The notes under the pieces were generated by a model that ran no database searches, was not told the origin of the DNA, and worked only from the letters and a program-made list of their open reading frames with translations. A stretch of 64,000 nucleotides of DNA. It comes from Schizochytrium sp. CCTCC M209059. Its lineage: Eukaryota; Sar; Bigyra; Thraustochytrida; Thraustochytriidae. The stretch's first letter is position 1. Every line of letters begins with the position of its first letter. A program made the translations under genes and the position numbers. Positions 45,716-53,696 of the stretch are shown one piece after another. The stretch is taken from contig KN805389.1 of assembly GCA_000818945.1 (NCBI GenBank), positions 62,001-126,000 on the forward strand, written 5' to 3'.

Positions 45716-47371
45716 ATGACCACCACAAAGAACACCTTCGCGTGCATCGCGTACGAAGACGAGGTCGAGGACAGCGAGGCCGAAAACTGGCGTTGTCATG
45801 GCGAGGTTTCGCATCCTAAACAGACCAAGGACGGACAGCGACGAGAGACCCCGAATCGAAAAGGGCCGAGACGTAATGCAAAAGTCGGCGTGAACCAAAA
45901 TGCAGCCCAATCTCGCTCATCGCCTGCTCGCGTCAAGGGCAATGAGCCGGCATCTCGTATCGTGTATACCCCCGAAGAACTTCTCGCGTTCAAAGCCAAG
46001 AACATGGGAATGCCGGCGGCGCTCAAGCGCGTAAATCTGGAAATCGTGCACTCGAATTGGCGACGTCCAGAGACGAAGTCAAGCTCGTCACAGAGCCCTC
46101 GCAAGAGGGTCCCAGTTTCTCCCAATCACCAAAAACCCTCGCATGCGATGACATCCTCGTTATCTTCGCACGATGCGTCAAGGGGTATTTCTGCGTCGCC
46201 GCACCATCGGCGTCTTCGTAGCGGAAGCTTTGGGGCATGGAGTGCGGGTGCTGAATCGCTTCCCAGTCTCGACGGCCTCGTGCTGGAGGACCTTGCACGT
46301 GGTAATGAGTTCTCTTGGAATGGATCCGTAGGAGCAGCCGTCGCTGGCAGCCCTGGCGGCAGCAGCATTGGTAACAGCAGCAATGGAAGCCAAAACCCAT
46401 CTTGGCTCGTCGTGGGCGAAAGCGAGTTGCAAGGTCTTCGATCCGGCAACTATCACGATGAGAGCACTGACGTCTTTGTCAAGGAGAAGCAAGCGCAGCG
46501 AGTTACAGGTGCAGCTCCGTCTGCCAACGCGCACACTCGGTTTTTTGCAGCAACGGTCCATCATTCGCGCCCTCCAATCGATCCTTCTCCGGACCAAGAG
46601 TGTACAGGTTTCTTGTCCTCGCTGACGCCTTTGGCTAAGAGCTCATCGTCTGTGCCCTGCCAATGCCACGCTTGCGAAAAGATGCTACATCCGGATCTGC
46701 AAGAAGAGAGATGTGCCGAGACGCCACCATCGGATATGCCGAGACCTCAAGGAGGTTCGCGCAGGCCGCAGCACACGAATCTCGCGGCTTTCCCAGAAAC
46801 GATTCGTACCATGCAAGAGTCGTTTGCGCAAGCATCCTCAGACTGGTTCAGCAATGATTCGAGAGGATATCAAAGGCCGCAAAATTACGACGAGCAAGCT
46901 CGTAATGCAGAGCAGCCTCAGGTCGAGGCCATTCCTGCACCACCTGAAAGCCCCAGCATGGCACAAGTGCATTCGCCAACTCTAAGTTGTATCAGCAACA
47001 CAAGCGGCAGCACATACGAAGCATACATGCCGCCACCGTATGAGATGACCAGTTCTCCGTATCAGCAGAATTTTGCGATGCAGGACCCAATGCATATGCC
47101 TGCCCATCACCAAATGCACATGCAAATGCATATGCAAGCACATGCGCAGCCGCAGCAATTGCACCCACCCCAACCTCACTACATCCCACCGTGGTCTATG
47201 CCTGGCCCAACGATGCACAATGTGCAACCGGCTTTCTTTCCATCCCATGAAGGCGGGCCGAGTGGCTATCTTCAAGCGCCAATGTCACCATCTCCACAGT
47301 TTGGCCCGCACCCCCCCCCGAATATGCATGCATCGCCTCCCGAGCGTTCGTACCAGGGATACTACTATTGA
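45716..47371 (+). CDS. Putative eIF4E-binding protein, disordered
   Basis: 551 residues, mostly Ser/Pro/Gln-rich and predicted disordered. The one conserved-looking block is at residues 81-120: RIVYTPEELLAFK, with Y84, L89 and L90 fitting the eIF4E-binding pattern Y-x4-L-hydrophobic, and HSNWRRP downstream. 4E-T and eIF4G carry near-identical YTxEELL or YTxEQLL cores, so this protein is likely to bind eIF4E and to repress or reroute mRNAs. That is inference from the motif. The C-terminus (about 430-551) is rich in Met, His, Gln, Pro and Tyr, a prion-like composition common in RNA-granule proteins. There is no folded domain that I recognise. The start at 45716 is the first ATG of the frame. 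It is convergent with the Tim17-like gene. Confidence 0.55.
   Translation: MTTTKNTFACIAYEDEVEDSEAENWRCHGEVSHPKQTKDGQRRETPNRKGPRRNAKVGVNQNAAQSRSSPARVKGNEPASRIVYTPEELLAFKAKNMGMPAALKRVNLEIVHSNWRRPETKSSSSQSPRKRVPVSPNHQKPSHAMTSSLSSHDASRGISASPHHRRLRSGSFGAWSAGAESLPSLDGLVLEDLARGNEFSWNGSVGAAVAGSPGGSSIGNSSNGSQNPSWLVVGESELQGLRSGNYHDESTDVFVKEKQAQRVTGAAPSANAHTRFFAATVHHSRPPIDPSPDQECTGFLSSLTPLAKSSSSVPCQCHACEKMLHPDLQEERCAETPPSDMPRPQGGSRRPQHTNLAAFPETIRTMQESFAQASSDWFSNDSRGYQRPQNYDEQARNAEQPQVEAIPAPPESPSMAQVHSPTLSCISNTSGSTYEAYMPPPYEMTSSPYQQNFAMQDPMHMPAHHQMHMQMHMQAHAQPQQLHPPQPHYIPPWSMPGPTMHNVQPAFFPSHEGGPSGYLQAPMSPSPQFGPHPPPNMHASPPERSYQGYYY
45965..45985 (+). other. eIF4E-binding motif Y-x4-L-L
   Basis: Codons for Y-T-P-E-E-L-L (residues 84-90) of the disordered protein. 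The canonical motif needs Tyr, four residues, Leu and a hydrophobic residue. All are present. Confidence 0.6.
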
Positions 47372-47550
47372 TTGGAAATCAAGCCATATCCTTTTCTTTC
47401 TTTTTTGTTATTTATTCGTGCAAACGTATACGTGGCAAGAGTTCTATGTTATCTTTGTATAAAGTAACTTATCAGAGTAGCAGAAGGCCCAGGACCAAGA
47501 TTTTCATTAGATCGGAGACCCCCCACCCAAAAATTAAAAGACGCTCTCTC

Positions 47551-48405
47551 TCACAATCTCACAAAAGAGTGAAGAGCAGCAGTCAGAGTGCCCGTGCCAA
47601 GCGCGGTGAGCATGACAACCCTTGGTGTTCCCTGACGCACGGCAAGAAGGCCGCCAGCAGTAGCGCCACCAACAAAAACATTGAGGTAATGATGCCTAAC
47701 TTCGGTGAAGGACTCTGCCACACATGTCATGCCACCAAAGGTCCCAAGAAAACAGCCAAACATCAAAGAAGCCTGGCCCATGCTCCGCAAACGAGGAAAG
47801 GCCTTGGTTTGCCAGAATTCGAACGCAGGAGCAAGTGGTCCTTTGGCTGCCGCGCCCCGAAGCTTTGATGTTGTGGTAGTGGCCTGTGCACCTTGCTGCG
47901 GCGTGGAGTTGGCAGAGACGTCCTTGAGCACTCGTGGCTTGTTCGGTGAGACGCCTGCCTCGGCTACATTGGCCGCTGCTTCTTCTGCTGTCTGGGATGC
48001 CTTGTAAGCAGCTGACGGCGTGGTCCAGCCGGTGACGGCAAGTTCGTCGAGCGGGTGAAATGCTGCGCCCCAGGCCAAGCCCACGAGGCCTCCACGAATG
48101 AAGCCATCCGCTGCGCGAGCGGAGCACGAAGGCCTGTATCTGCTGTCGTCCACCTGACCAGAAAACCTGCGTACGCTGTCGCCGCCGACCTCGGCGGCCG
48201 CGAGGGGGGCCATGCTGGCCGTCATGAAGTACCACACGCCTTGCCGCCTCGCGTTCACCCCGAGGAGAGGCCAGGACGAGCAAGCCCGCGCGTCGTCTCT
48301 GCTTCTCACGCTCGCGCACGCTGCGTCGATGGCATCGACGCGCCGATCCCAATCGGAATTGCCTTCAAGTTTCTTGTCTCGCTTGGTCTCGCTCGAGTGG
48401 CCCAT
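47551..48405 (-). CDS. Tim17/Tim22/Tim23-family mitochondrial membrane protein
   Basis: 284 residues from the first ATG. A second ATG at 48225 (residue 61, MTASMAPLAAAEVGG) would give 224. Glycine-rich helices appear at about residues 102-120 (GFIRGGLVGLAWGAAF) and in the C-terminal third (SLMFGCFLGTFGGMTCVAES, then NVFVGGATAGGLLAVRQG and VVMLTALGTGTLTAAL). These GxxxG-rich segments, with a GG-x3-GG-like turn, are the pattern of the Tim17/22/23/Pmp24 superfamily, which forms import channels or related pores. A disordered Ala/Thr/Lys insert (about 140-190) separates helices 1 and 2, longer than in standard members. I cannot say which subunit it is. It is divergent from the metaxin-like gene. 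Confidence 0.5.
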   Translation of the reverse strand: MGHSSETKRDKKLEGNSDWDRRVDAIDAACASVRSRDDARACSSWPLLGVNARRQGVWYFMTASMAPLAAAEVGGDSVRRFSGQVDDSRYRPSCSARAADGFIRGGLVGLAWGAAFHPLDELAVTGWTTPSAAYKASQTAEEAAANVAEAGVSPNKPRVLKDVSANSTPQQGAQATTTTSKLRGAAAKGPLAPAFEFWQTKAFPRLRSMGQASLMFGCFLGTFGGMTCVAESFTEVRHHYLNVFVGGATAGGLLAVRQGTPRVVMLTALGTGTLTAALHSFVRL

Positions 48406-48508
48406 GTAAATTAAAACAAGGGCAACTTTTTAAAGCAAACCTTGCCAAGGTGATTTAAGGCCTCCCTCGTTCGGGTCGAGATGACCATCATCCACTTTGG
48501 TTCGCGTC

Positions 48509-48655
48509 TAGGCCTACTGCTCTTGCTTTGAACAAATTGGTAAAATAGTGACGTCTATGGCCTTGATTTCGAGACTTTCCATCTCGGTGGCGGGGTTTAT
48601 CTCGTGATTTTTATCGACATTGAACAACCTTGGTATACGCGTTGGCATAGGCCTA
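48509..48655. promoter_or_regulatory. Two TAGGCCTA palindromes in a bidirectional promoter
   Basis: Exact copies at 48509-48516 and 48648-48655 lie between two divergent mitochondrial-import genes. The motif matches the copies near 3815, 7980 and 23054. Confidence 0.4.
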
Positions 48656-49070
48656 GGATTGAATTTCATTGGCTAGTAGAGCCCAAGTGCAAGGTTAAGA
48701 CTAGGTCTAGAGCCTGGGGCTAGGATAGGTCGAGCGGCAACGATAATGTGAAACTCTTGATTGTTGGCCTTCTCCTCGTCAACGAAAAAAGCATCGACTT
48801 CATCTTTCCCGATTATTCGTCGATCTTTATAAGGAGCCCCTTTCGACTCCGTCCACCAATCTAATGGGTCCTTCTCGCCTCATCACTGCCACCAGAAACG
48901 ATTTCTCAAAGGACCGCGAGAGCATCCTTTCATTTTGCCAAGCTTTGACGGTCTTCGCCCGTCTCTCCGCCTCAGCTTTTTTATCTTTGCGACGATCTGT
49001 GAACAACTTGAACTGGGAGTGGTTGAACGGCAGGCAGCCAGAGGACCAAGACCAGGCACGCTCAGAAACA

Positions 49071-49127
49071 CAGACAGACAGACAGAGAGACAGACAGACA
49101 GACAGACAAACAGACAAACAGATAGAC
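49071..49127. repeat. (GACA)n tract upstream of metaxin-like start
   Basis: An ACAGACAGACAG-type tetramer run, degenerating to ACAAACAG, ends about 40 bp before the ATG at 49170. A similar GACA tract lies before the eIF4E-binder gene. Confidence 0.85.
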
Positions 49128-49169
49128 GGACGGGCAAGCAGTCAAGGCAGCTTGGCGTGGCGCAGCAAG

Positions 49170-50201
49170 ATGGCGGGCGGCTCGGCGCAAGTAGCCCTGG
49201 TCCAGTTCAGGCCGGCCTGGGCGGAGCAGGCTTACCTTCGGTGGGCCAAGATCGCGCATGTGGTCGAGAATTGGTCGCAGCCTTGGAGCTCGAGCGCAGG
49301 CGCGCTGCCGCAGCTGCACGGGAAAGATCGCAGCATCGTGCCCTCGCGCGAAATCATTCGATATCTCCGGGACGTTGAGAACCTAGATGCGAAGCTTTCA
49401 GACGCACAGCGGGCACAATTGGCTGGATTCGAAAGCCTGATTCGCAATGATCTCCACATCGCGCTTGAATGGAGCCGCTGGGCGGATGACGAGCATTACT
49501 CGCGGGTGACGCGCAAAATCCTCGTCGATGTCATGCCATTTCCCATGAACTACGCGTGGGCCTGGTTCCAGCGCCAGGCCGTCCTCTTCCGTTTGCGGCA
49601 GCATCACAGCATTGACTCCGAGGAGGCTGCCAAACGCGTTGCCGCGCAGGCTTACGAGGCACTGACGCTGCAACTCGGTGACGGCCCTTGGATGTTTGGC
49701 GAGGTCGGCCCTACAAGCCTCGACTGCCTCGTCTTTGGGCATCTCATGGATGCTCTACGCGAACCTATTGGCGCCATTTGCTTTGCGTCGCATCCCAAAC
49801 TCGTCGCCTTCTGCAAGCGCGTGCAAAAGGATCTTTTCGACGAGCCAACGCCGGCGATCGCAAATCTATGTGGGCTCGCGGGCGAGCCAAACCGTTTTTC
49901 CGAGAGCCAAGGTTTCAACACGGTGTACCGTCAGTCCGCGCTTAGACTCTCGGGCTGGGGAGACGAGGCCGAGGGCTCCAAGGATGCACAGGCAAGCGAT
50001 GAGGAGAAGTCCTTGTCGAAGCGCGAACGGGAATTTCAAGAGGGTAGTCGCAACGCCATCATGCTCGCGGGAGGCGCTGTCGCGGGATACTTGTTGTACT
50101 CCAACCTGGTCGCCTTTAGCTTTGAGGATGAGGACGACGACGAGTACGACGAGTACGAGTACGACGAGGAATTTGACGACGACGATGACGACGAAGAGTA
50201 G
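49170..50201 (+). CDS. Metaxin-like outer-membrane protein (GST fold)
   Basis: 343 residues from the ATG at 49170. The N-terminal half has a thioredoxin-like segment with PQLHGKDRSIVPSREIIRYL, the place where metaxins carry a membrane-adapted GST N-domain. The C-domain shows GPWMFGEVGPTSLDCLVFGH, then HPKLVAFCKRVQKDLF. This is the metaxin/Sam37 signature, where the P-x-SLDxxVFGHL block is diagnostic. Metaxins act with SAM50 in beta-barrel insertion into the mitochondrial outer membrane. A C-terminal helix (NAIMLAGGAVAGYLLYSNLV) should anchor the protein, followed by a tail of almost pure Asp/Glu/Tyr. The acidic tail is unusual and could act as a receptor for basic presequences (inference). 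It is convergent with CDS1. Confidence 0.8.
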   Translation: MAGGSAQVALVQFRPAWAEQAYLRWAKIAHVVENWSQPWSSSAGALPQLHGKDRSIVPSREIIRYLRDVENLDAKLSDAQRAQLAGFESLIRNDLHIALEWSRWADDEHYSRVTRKILVDVMPFPMNYAWAWFQRQAVLFRLRQHHSIDSEEAAKRVAAQAYEALTLQLGDGPWMFGEVGPTSLDCLVFGHLMDALREPIGAICFASHPKLVAFCKRVQKDLFDEPTPAIANLCGLAGEPNRFSESQGFNTVYRQSALRLSGWGDEAEGSKDAQASDEEKSLSKREREFQEGSRNAIMLAGGAVAGYLLYSNLVAFSFEDEDDDEYDEYEYDEEFDDDDDDEE

Positions 50202-50550
50202 ACTTCGGGTTTTGATAAATGAAAACAACACGTTTTGGCGGTAGCAAGGAGTTCTGTTTCCTTTTTGTCTCCTTTTTGTTCTTGATGCTTAGCACCGTTG
50301 AAGGGGTAAAAAAAAAAACAAAAAAACACGGAGATCCCAGAGTTATCGACTTGAAGCCAGCAAACAGGTTCCTAGTCTTGCCTTGCCTTGCTTTGTTTTG
50401 TGTCGTGCTGCGCTCTGTTGCGTTGATTCGCGTTGCGTTGCGTTGCGTTGCCAACTACGTGAAGAGGTGCGAACAAACAAGAATAGGCCAAAATGGGTGA
50501 TAGAAAGTAAGAAAGTTACTAAAGTCAAGCGAGACAGCAAGGACGCCCTG
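50202..50550. other. Convergent spacer with CTTGC/GTTGC pentamers
   Basis: 349 bp between two stop codons. TTGCC-type pentamers (50374-50396) and GCGTT pentamers (about 50420-50452) fill the middle, beside an A-rich run at 50308-50329. No gene is seen. Confidence 0.6.
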
Positions 50551-52010
50551 CTACGAAGAAATGAGACCCTCTTTGCCGAGTCCATCGCGAAGCTGCTGAA
50601 AGAGGAAAACCTTGTCGTCGGTGCCGAGTTCGTGAAACAGGCGCAAGACGACTTCGAGAGAAGGTGCCCCTGCAAGATTTTTTGCCACGCGTGCCTGATA
50701 GTACACATAGACAAACATGCCCATGAGAACCTGGCAATCCATGCGGTCGACGGCCCCGCCGTGTCCAGGAATAGAGTCGCCAAAATCCTTGATCTTGAAG
50801 GCACGCTTGAAGCCCGAGGCAAAGAAACCACCAAAGGGCGCGACAATTGAGGCAAAGACTGCCATCCACAGCACATGTTCGTCCATTTGCTGTACTTGCA
50901 TAGATGAAATAGACTCCGGAAGCATCGTATTCATCCTGGGCCCAAGAATGTCATGCAAAGGACGATACTCGTAGATTGGGTCGATTTCGCACTCGGGCCA
51001 ATATTCAAGGCGAAAGCCCCGGCGCTCGCAAATCATGAGGCCAAACTTGGTAAAGATTTTCGAGAGAAAAAAGCCGAAAAACATGGTGGCGAGCCAGCCG
51101 CCCACAAAGCCTTCCCAGGTCTTTTTGGGAGAAAGCTTGATGAGCGGAGTCCGGCCAAAGAAGAATCCAAAAATATAAGCCCAAATGTCGTTGCAAATGA
51201 CCAACGAGCACGGCAAAAGGAACCAGATGAGGCCGTGGAACATGTTGGCCACGAGCGCAGAGCTTTGCACGACCACAAGCAATAGTGTCACATGGCAGTA
51301 CGCGAACTGCTTAAACTGGTACTTGTAGTGTTTCTTCTTCAGACTCCACACAAAGAGGATGAGACCGAAGGCATACAGCAGGTAGCAGTACAGGTCAAAC
51401 TTTTGCAAGTGGTCCGAGATCTTGAAGCCTAGATGGTGGCGCAGCGAATGCATCAGAAAATGGCCTTCCAAAGTCTTGCCGTAGCTGTGGGTATGAAAAG
51501 GTTCGTGCGTGAAAAAGTTAGTGAACAGGGAGCAGAGGTGCGGTGGCCGTAACGGGGGCATGCATAATCGAGCAGAGGGAAGGTTTTTGAAAAGATATGA
51601 ACGTACGTAAAAATGGACGTCACCATGAACCAGTAGGCGTAGAGAAACTTGAAGCCCGGAAGGTCCCGCTCACTGGATTCGTTCATTTGGATGACGACAA
51701 GCTCCTTGTACATGAGTCCCTGAATAATGCAGACGAGCACGGCGCATCCCGTCTGCTGCAAATAGACGACAATAAAAAGAAAGGCGAAAATCATCACGAG
51801 GGACCAGGACGCGCGCGTCACAAAGCTCTGGAAGCGCGTCTCTGAAGGAGCATCGCGAAGAAGCGTTACGGGTGCCGCTGCGCTCTCTTCAGCCGCTTCC
51901 TCCTCTTCTTCCTCGTCGAGGTAGTCCTCGCCAGCCGAGGAGAGCGACGAAGTCTCGGCACGCTGCCGGCTTTCGTCTTCTTGGATACGGCGCTGACGGA
52001 GCGTCGACAT
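50551..52010 (-). CDS. CDS1: CDP-diacylglycerol synthase (phosphatidate cytidylyltransferase), two exons
   Basis: Exons are 52010-51607 and 51484-50551 (reverse strand), 445 codons in total (461 in human CDS1). An in-frame ATG at 52058 would add 16 Lys-rich residues. The splice joins SIF-AC|C-TACGGC into SIFTYGKTLEGHF, matching the family's FFYGETVADYF. An acidic N-tail is followed by about seven or eight membrane helices. VICNDIWAYIFGFFFGRTPL and SPKKTWEGFVGG carry the substrate and metal Asp. The PROSITE-type signature SGFKRAFKIKDFGDSIPGHG is intact. The enzyme makes CDP-diacylglycerol from phosphatidate and CTP at the ER, feeding phosphatidylinositol and cardiolipin synthesis. This eukaryotic type is clearly distinct from the mitochondrial TAM41 enzyme. 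Confidence 0.96.
51485..51606 (-). other. CDS1 intron, 122 bp
   Basis: The donor GTACGT begins at 51606 and the acceptor CACAG ends at 51485. It interrupts a Thr codon in phase 2. A second donor four bases on (GTTCAT) would shift the frame, so the first is preferred. Confidence 0.88.
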
Positions 52011-53363
52011 CCTTTCCCTCTTCTTCTTTTTTGGGGGGTCTCCTTTACTCGCACACAACGAGCAACCTGTACAAGTTTGCTTTTACTTGTTCGCGTCGAG
52101 CGTGCTGTGCTGATCGACTTTACGTATGGAGCCCCGCCCAGCGCTTTTCCTCCCTCCAAAAGAGAGAAAGATCAGAAGGTCGCTGTCGCGACGCTGGAAG
52201 ACGCAAGGGTGGTTCTTTGCTAGACGCGAGGCGGTGCGGACGCGCGCGAGATAGCGCGGTGTCGCTCGACCGAACAGTCGAGCGGGGAGGCGGGCGGGCG
52301 CTTTGGCAGGCGCTTTGGCAGGCAGTCGGTCGGCGGGACGCCAACAGGTGCGCGAGGCAGCCTCGAGGCGTCTTAGTCTCCTTTGTGTCGCCTTTCTCAG
52401 CGTCACCTGCTCGTCGCGACGAGGCGTGTTGGGGCCTTTGCGCGAGAGGAAGCCCGATCGGCAGGCCGCTCGCTCGCTCGCGCGTGCGCGCTATGCGCGC
52501 CGCGACGCGCCGCGCGTACTCGTCGAGGCTTTTGCTCTCAGCCTGCACGCACGCACGCGTGCGCTCGCTCGCTCGCTCGCTCGCTCGCTTCTCGGTCGCG
52601 GTGACAGACTTTGCTTTGCTTTCTTTCATCCAAGCGCACTCAGAATGCTCGGATCCATAGCCTTTGTATCTTTTAGAACGTCGAACTCTTCTAGAACTTT
52701 TAGCAGATATATCCGTTAATGACGATGCCGACGCGGAGACCTTCACCGCCTCGCCCAGAAGGCCGGCCGTCAACTTCTTCCTTCCTCTTCGTAAATGCCA
52801 AGGCCTGGAAAATGAACAGTCGGGAATTCATCCAGGCAGAAGCGGTGAAAAGGGTGAGCTATATTGCCAGCGAGCGACCACCCAGCTTGGCTACCTCACG
52901 GCCTGGCCTGCTTGCTGTTGCTTGCTTACTTGTTTGCTTCCCCTGCGTCCGCGGCCACTGTGGCCGTTTGGACGGTGACGCGGAGGCACGGAGGGCGGGA
53001 ATCGGGAGAAAATCAAGGACGGGTGACGAGCGACGACGATACTGCCCGCGTTTGCCGTCGCTTCTCAAGCTTGCGAGAACCGTGAGGTCAAGTAGAGAGA
53101 TCGCACTCTTGTTTGATTTTTCGTTCGCAACTCGCGGCTCGTTTCCAGTGCACTCGTGGCGTGATTCTAAACGAAGGCCTGGCTCTCTTGTGTCAGGATT
53201 GACCTTTTTCCCAGAAACAGACGCGAGACACGCCAAGGGGGTGTGTATGCGTGCGGCCTCGACCGGGCGACGCGACTGGACGGTGCAAAGACACGACGCA
53301 ACAAGACGCGAAAACCACGTTAGGCGACACGTGGTGAGGTGATACGTGCCGGGGCGAGACGCG
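52011..53363. other. Divergent spacer, first part
   Basis: About 1.35 kb upstream of CDS1 with GC-rich sequence and a CGCT tetramer tract (about 52564-52590). Frames such as 52719-53342 are open but show no conserved features. It probably holds the CDS1 promoter. Confidence 0.5.
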
Positions 53364-53446
53364 AGGCAAGTCAACGCAACGCAGGGCAACGCAAGGCAAC
53401 GCAAGGCAACGCAAGGCAACGCAAGGCAACGCAAGGCAACGCAAGG
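53364..53446. repeat. (GCAACGCAAG)n decamer array
   Basis: A tandem decamer built of two pentamers, GCAAC and GCAAG, about seven copies. It is related in pattern to the GCAAA (TTTGC) satellite 250 bp further on. Confidence 0.9.
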
Positions 53447-53526
53447 CGACGCGCGCGGCTTGTCGTAGCGTAGCTAACAAAGCAAGGCATCACAAGACGA
53501 CGCGCGCGGCTTGTCGTAGCGTAGCT
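53447..53526. repeat. 51-bp direct duplication
   Basis: A 29-bp block, CGACGCGCGCGGCTTGTCGT plus AGCGTAGCT, occurs at 53447-53475 and again exactly at 53498-53526, a period of 51 bp. It sits between the decamer array and the satellite. Confidence 0.9.
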
Positions 53527-53696
53527 CACTTATAGCCACGGCTTCTGCATAAGCTGCTGCGCGGTTTCTGTTCGTCCTTGGCAGGCAGGCAGACAGGCAG
53601 GCACATACGAACGTACGTGCGCACGCACCGGCAACGTGCTGCTCGGCTTGAAGCGTGAACGCCAAGACCGAGCACTTTCTTTGCGTTGTAGTTGTT

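Larger units (their letters stand above)
48406..49169. other. Divergent spacer between Tim17-like and metaxin-like genes
   Basis: 764 bp with two TAGGCCTA sites (48509-48516 and 48648-48655) and a GACA/AACA tetramer tract (about 49071-49127) just before the metaxin ATG. The metaxin frame is open upstream to 48864 through this tract, but the extension is low-complexity. Confidence 0.6.

Noticed and set aside
52719..53342. A 207-codon frame between CDS1 and the satellite, considered as a first exon of p300
   Set aside because: Composition is Arg/Ser-rich with no domain, and no splice link can be shown from sequence alone.
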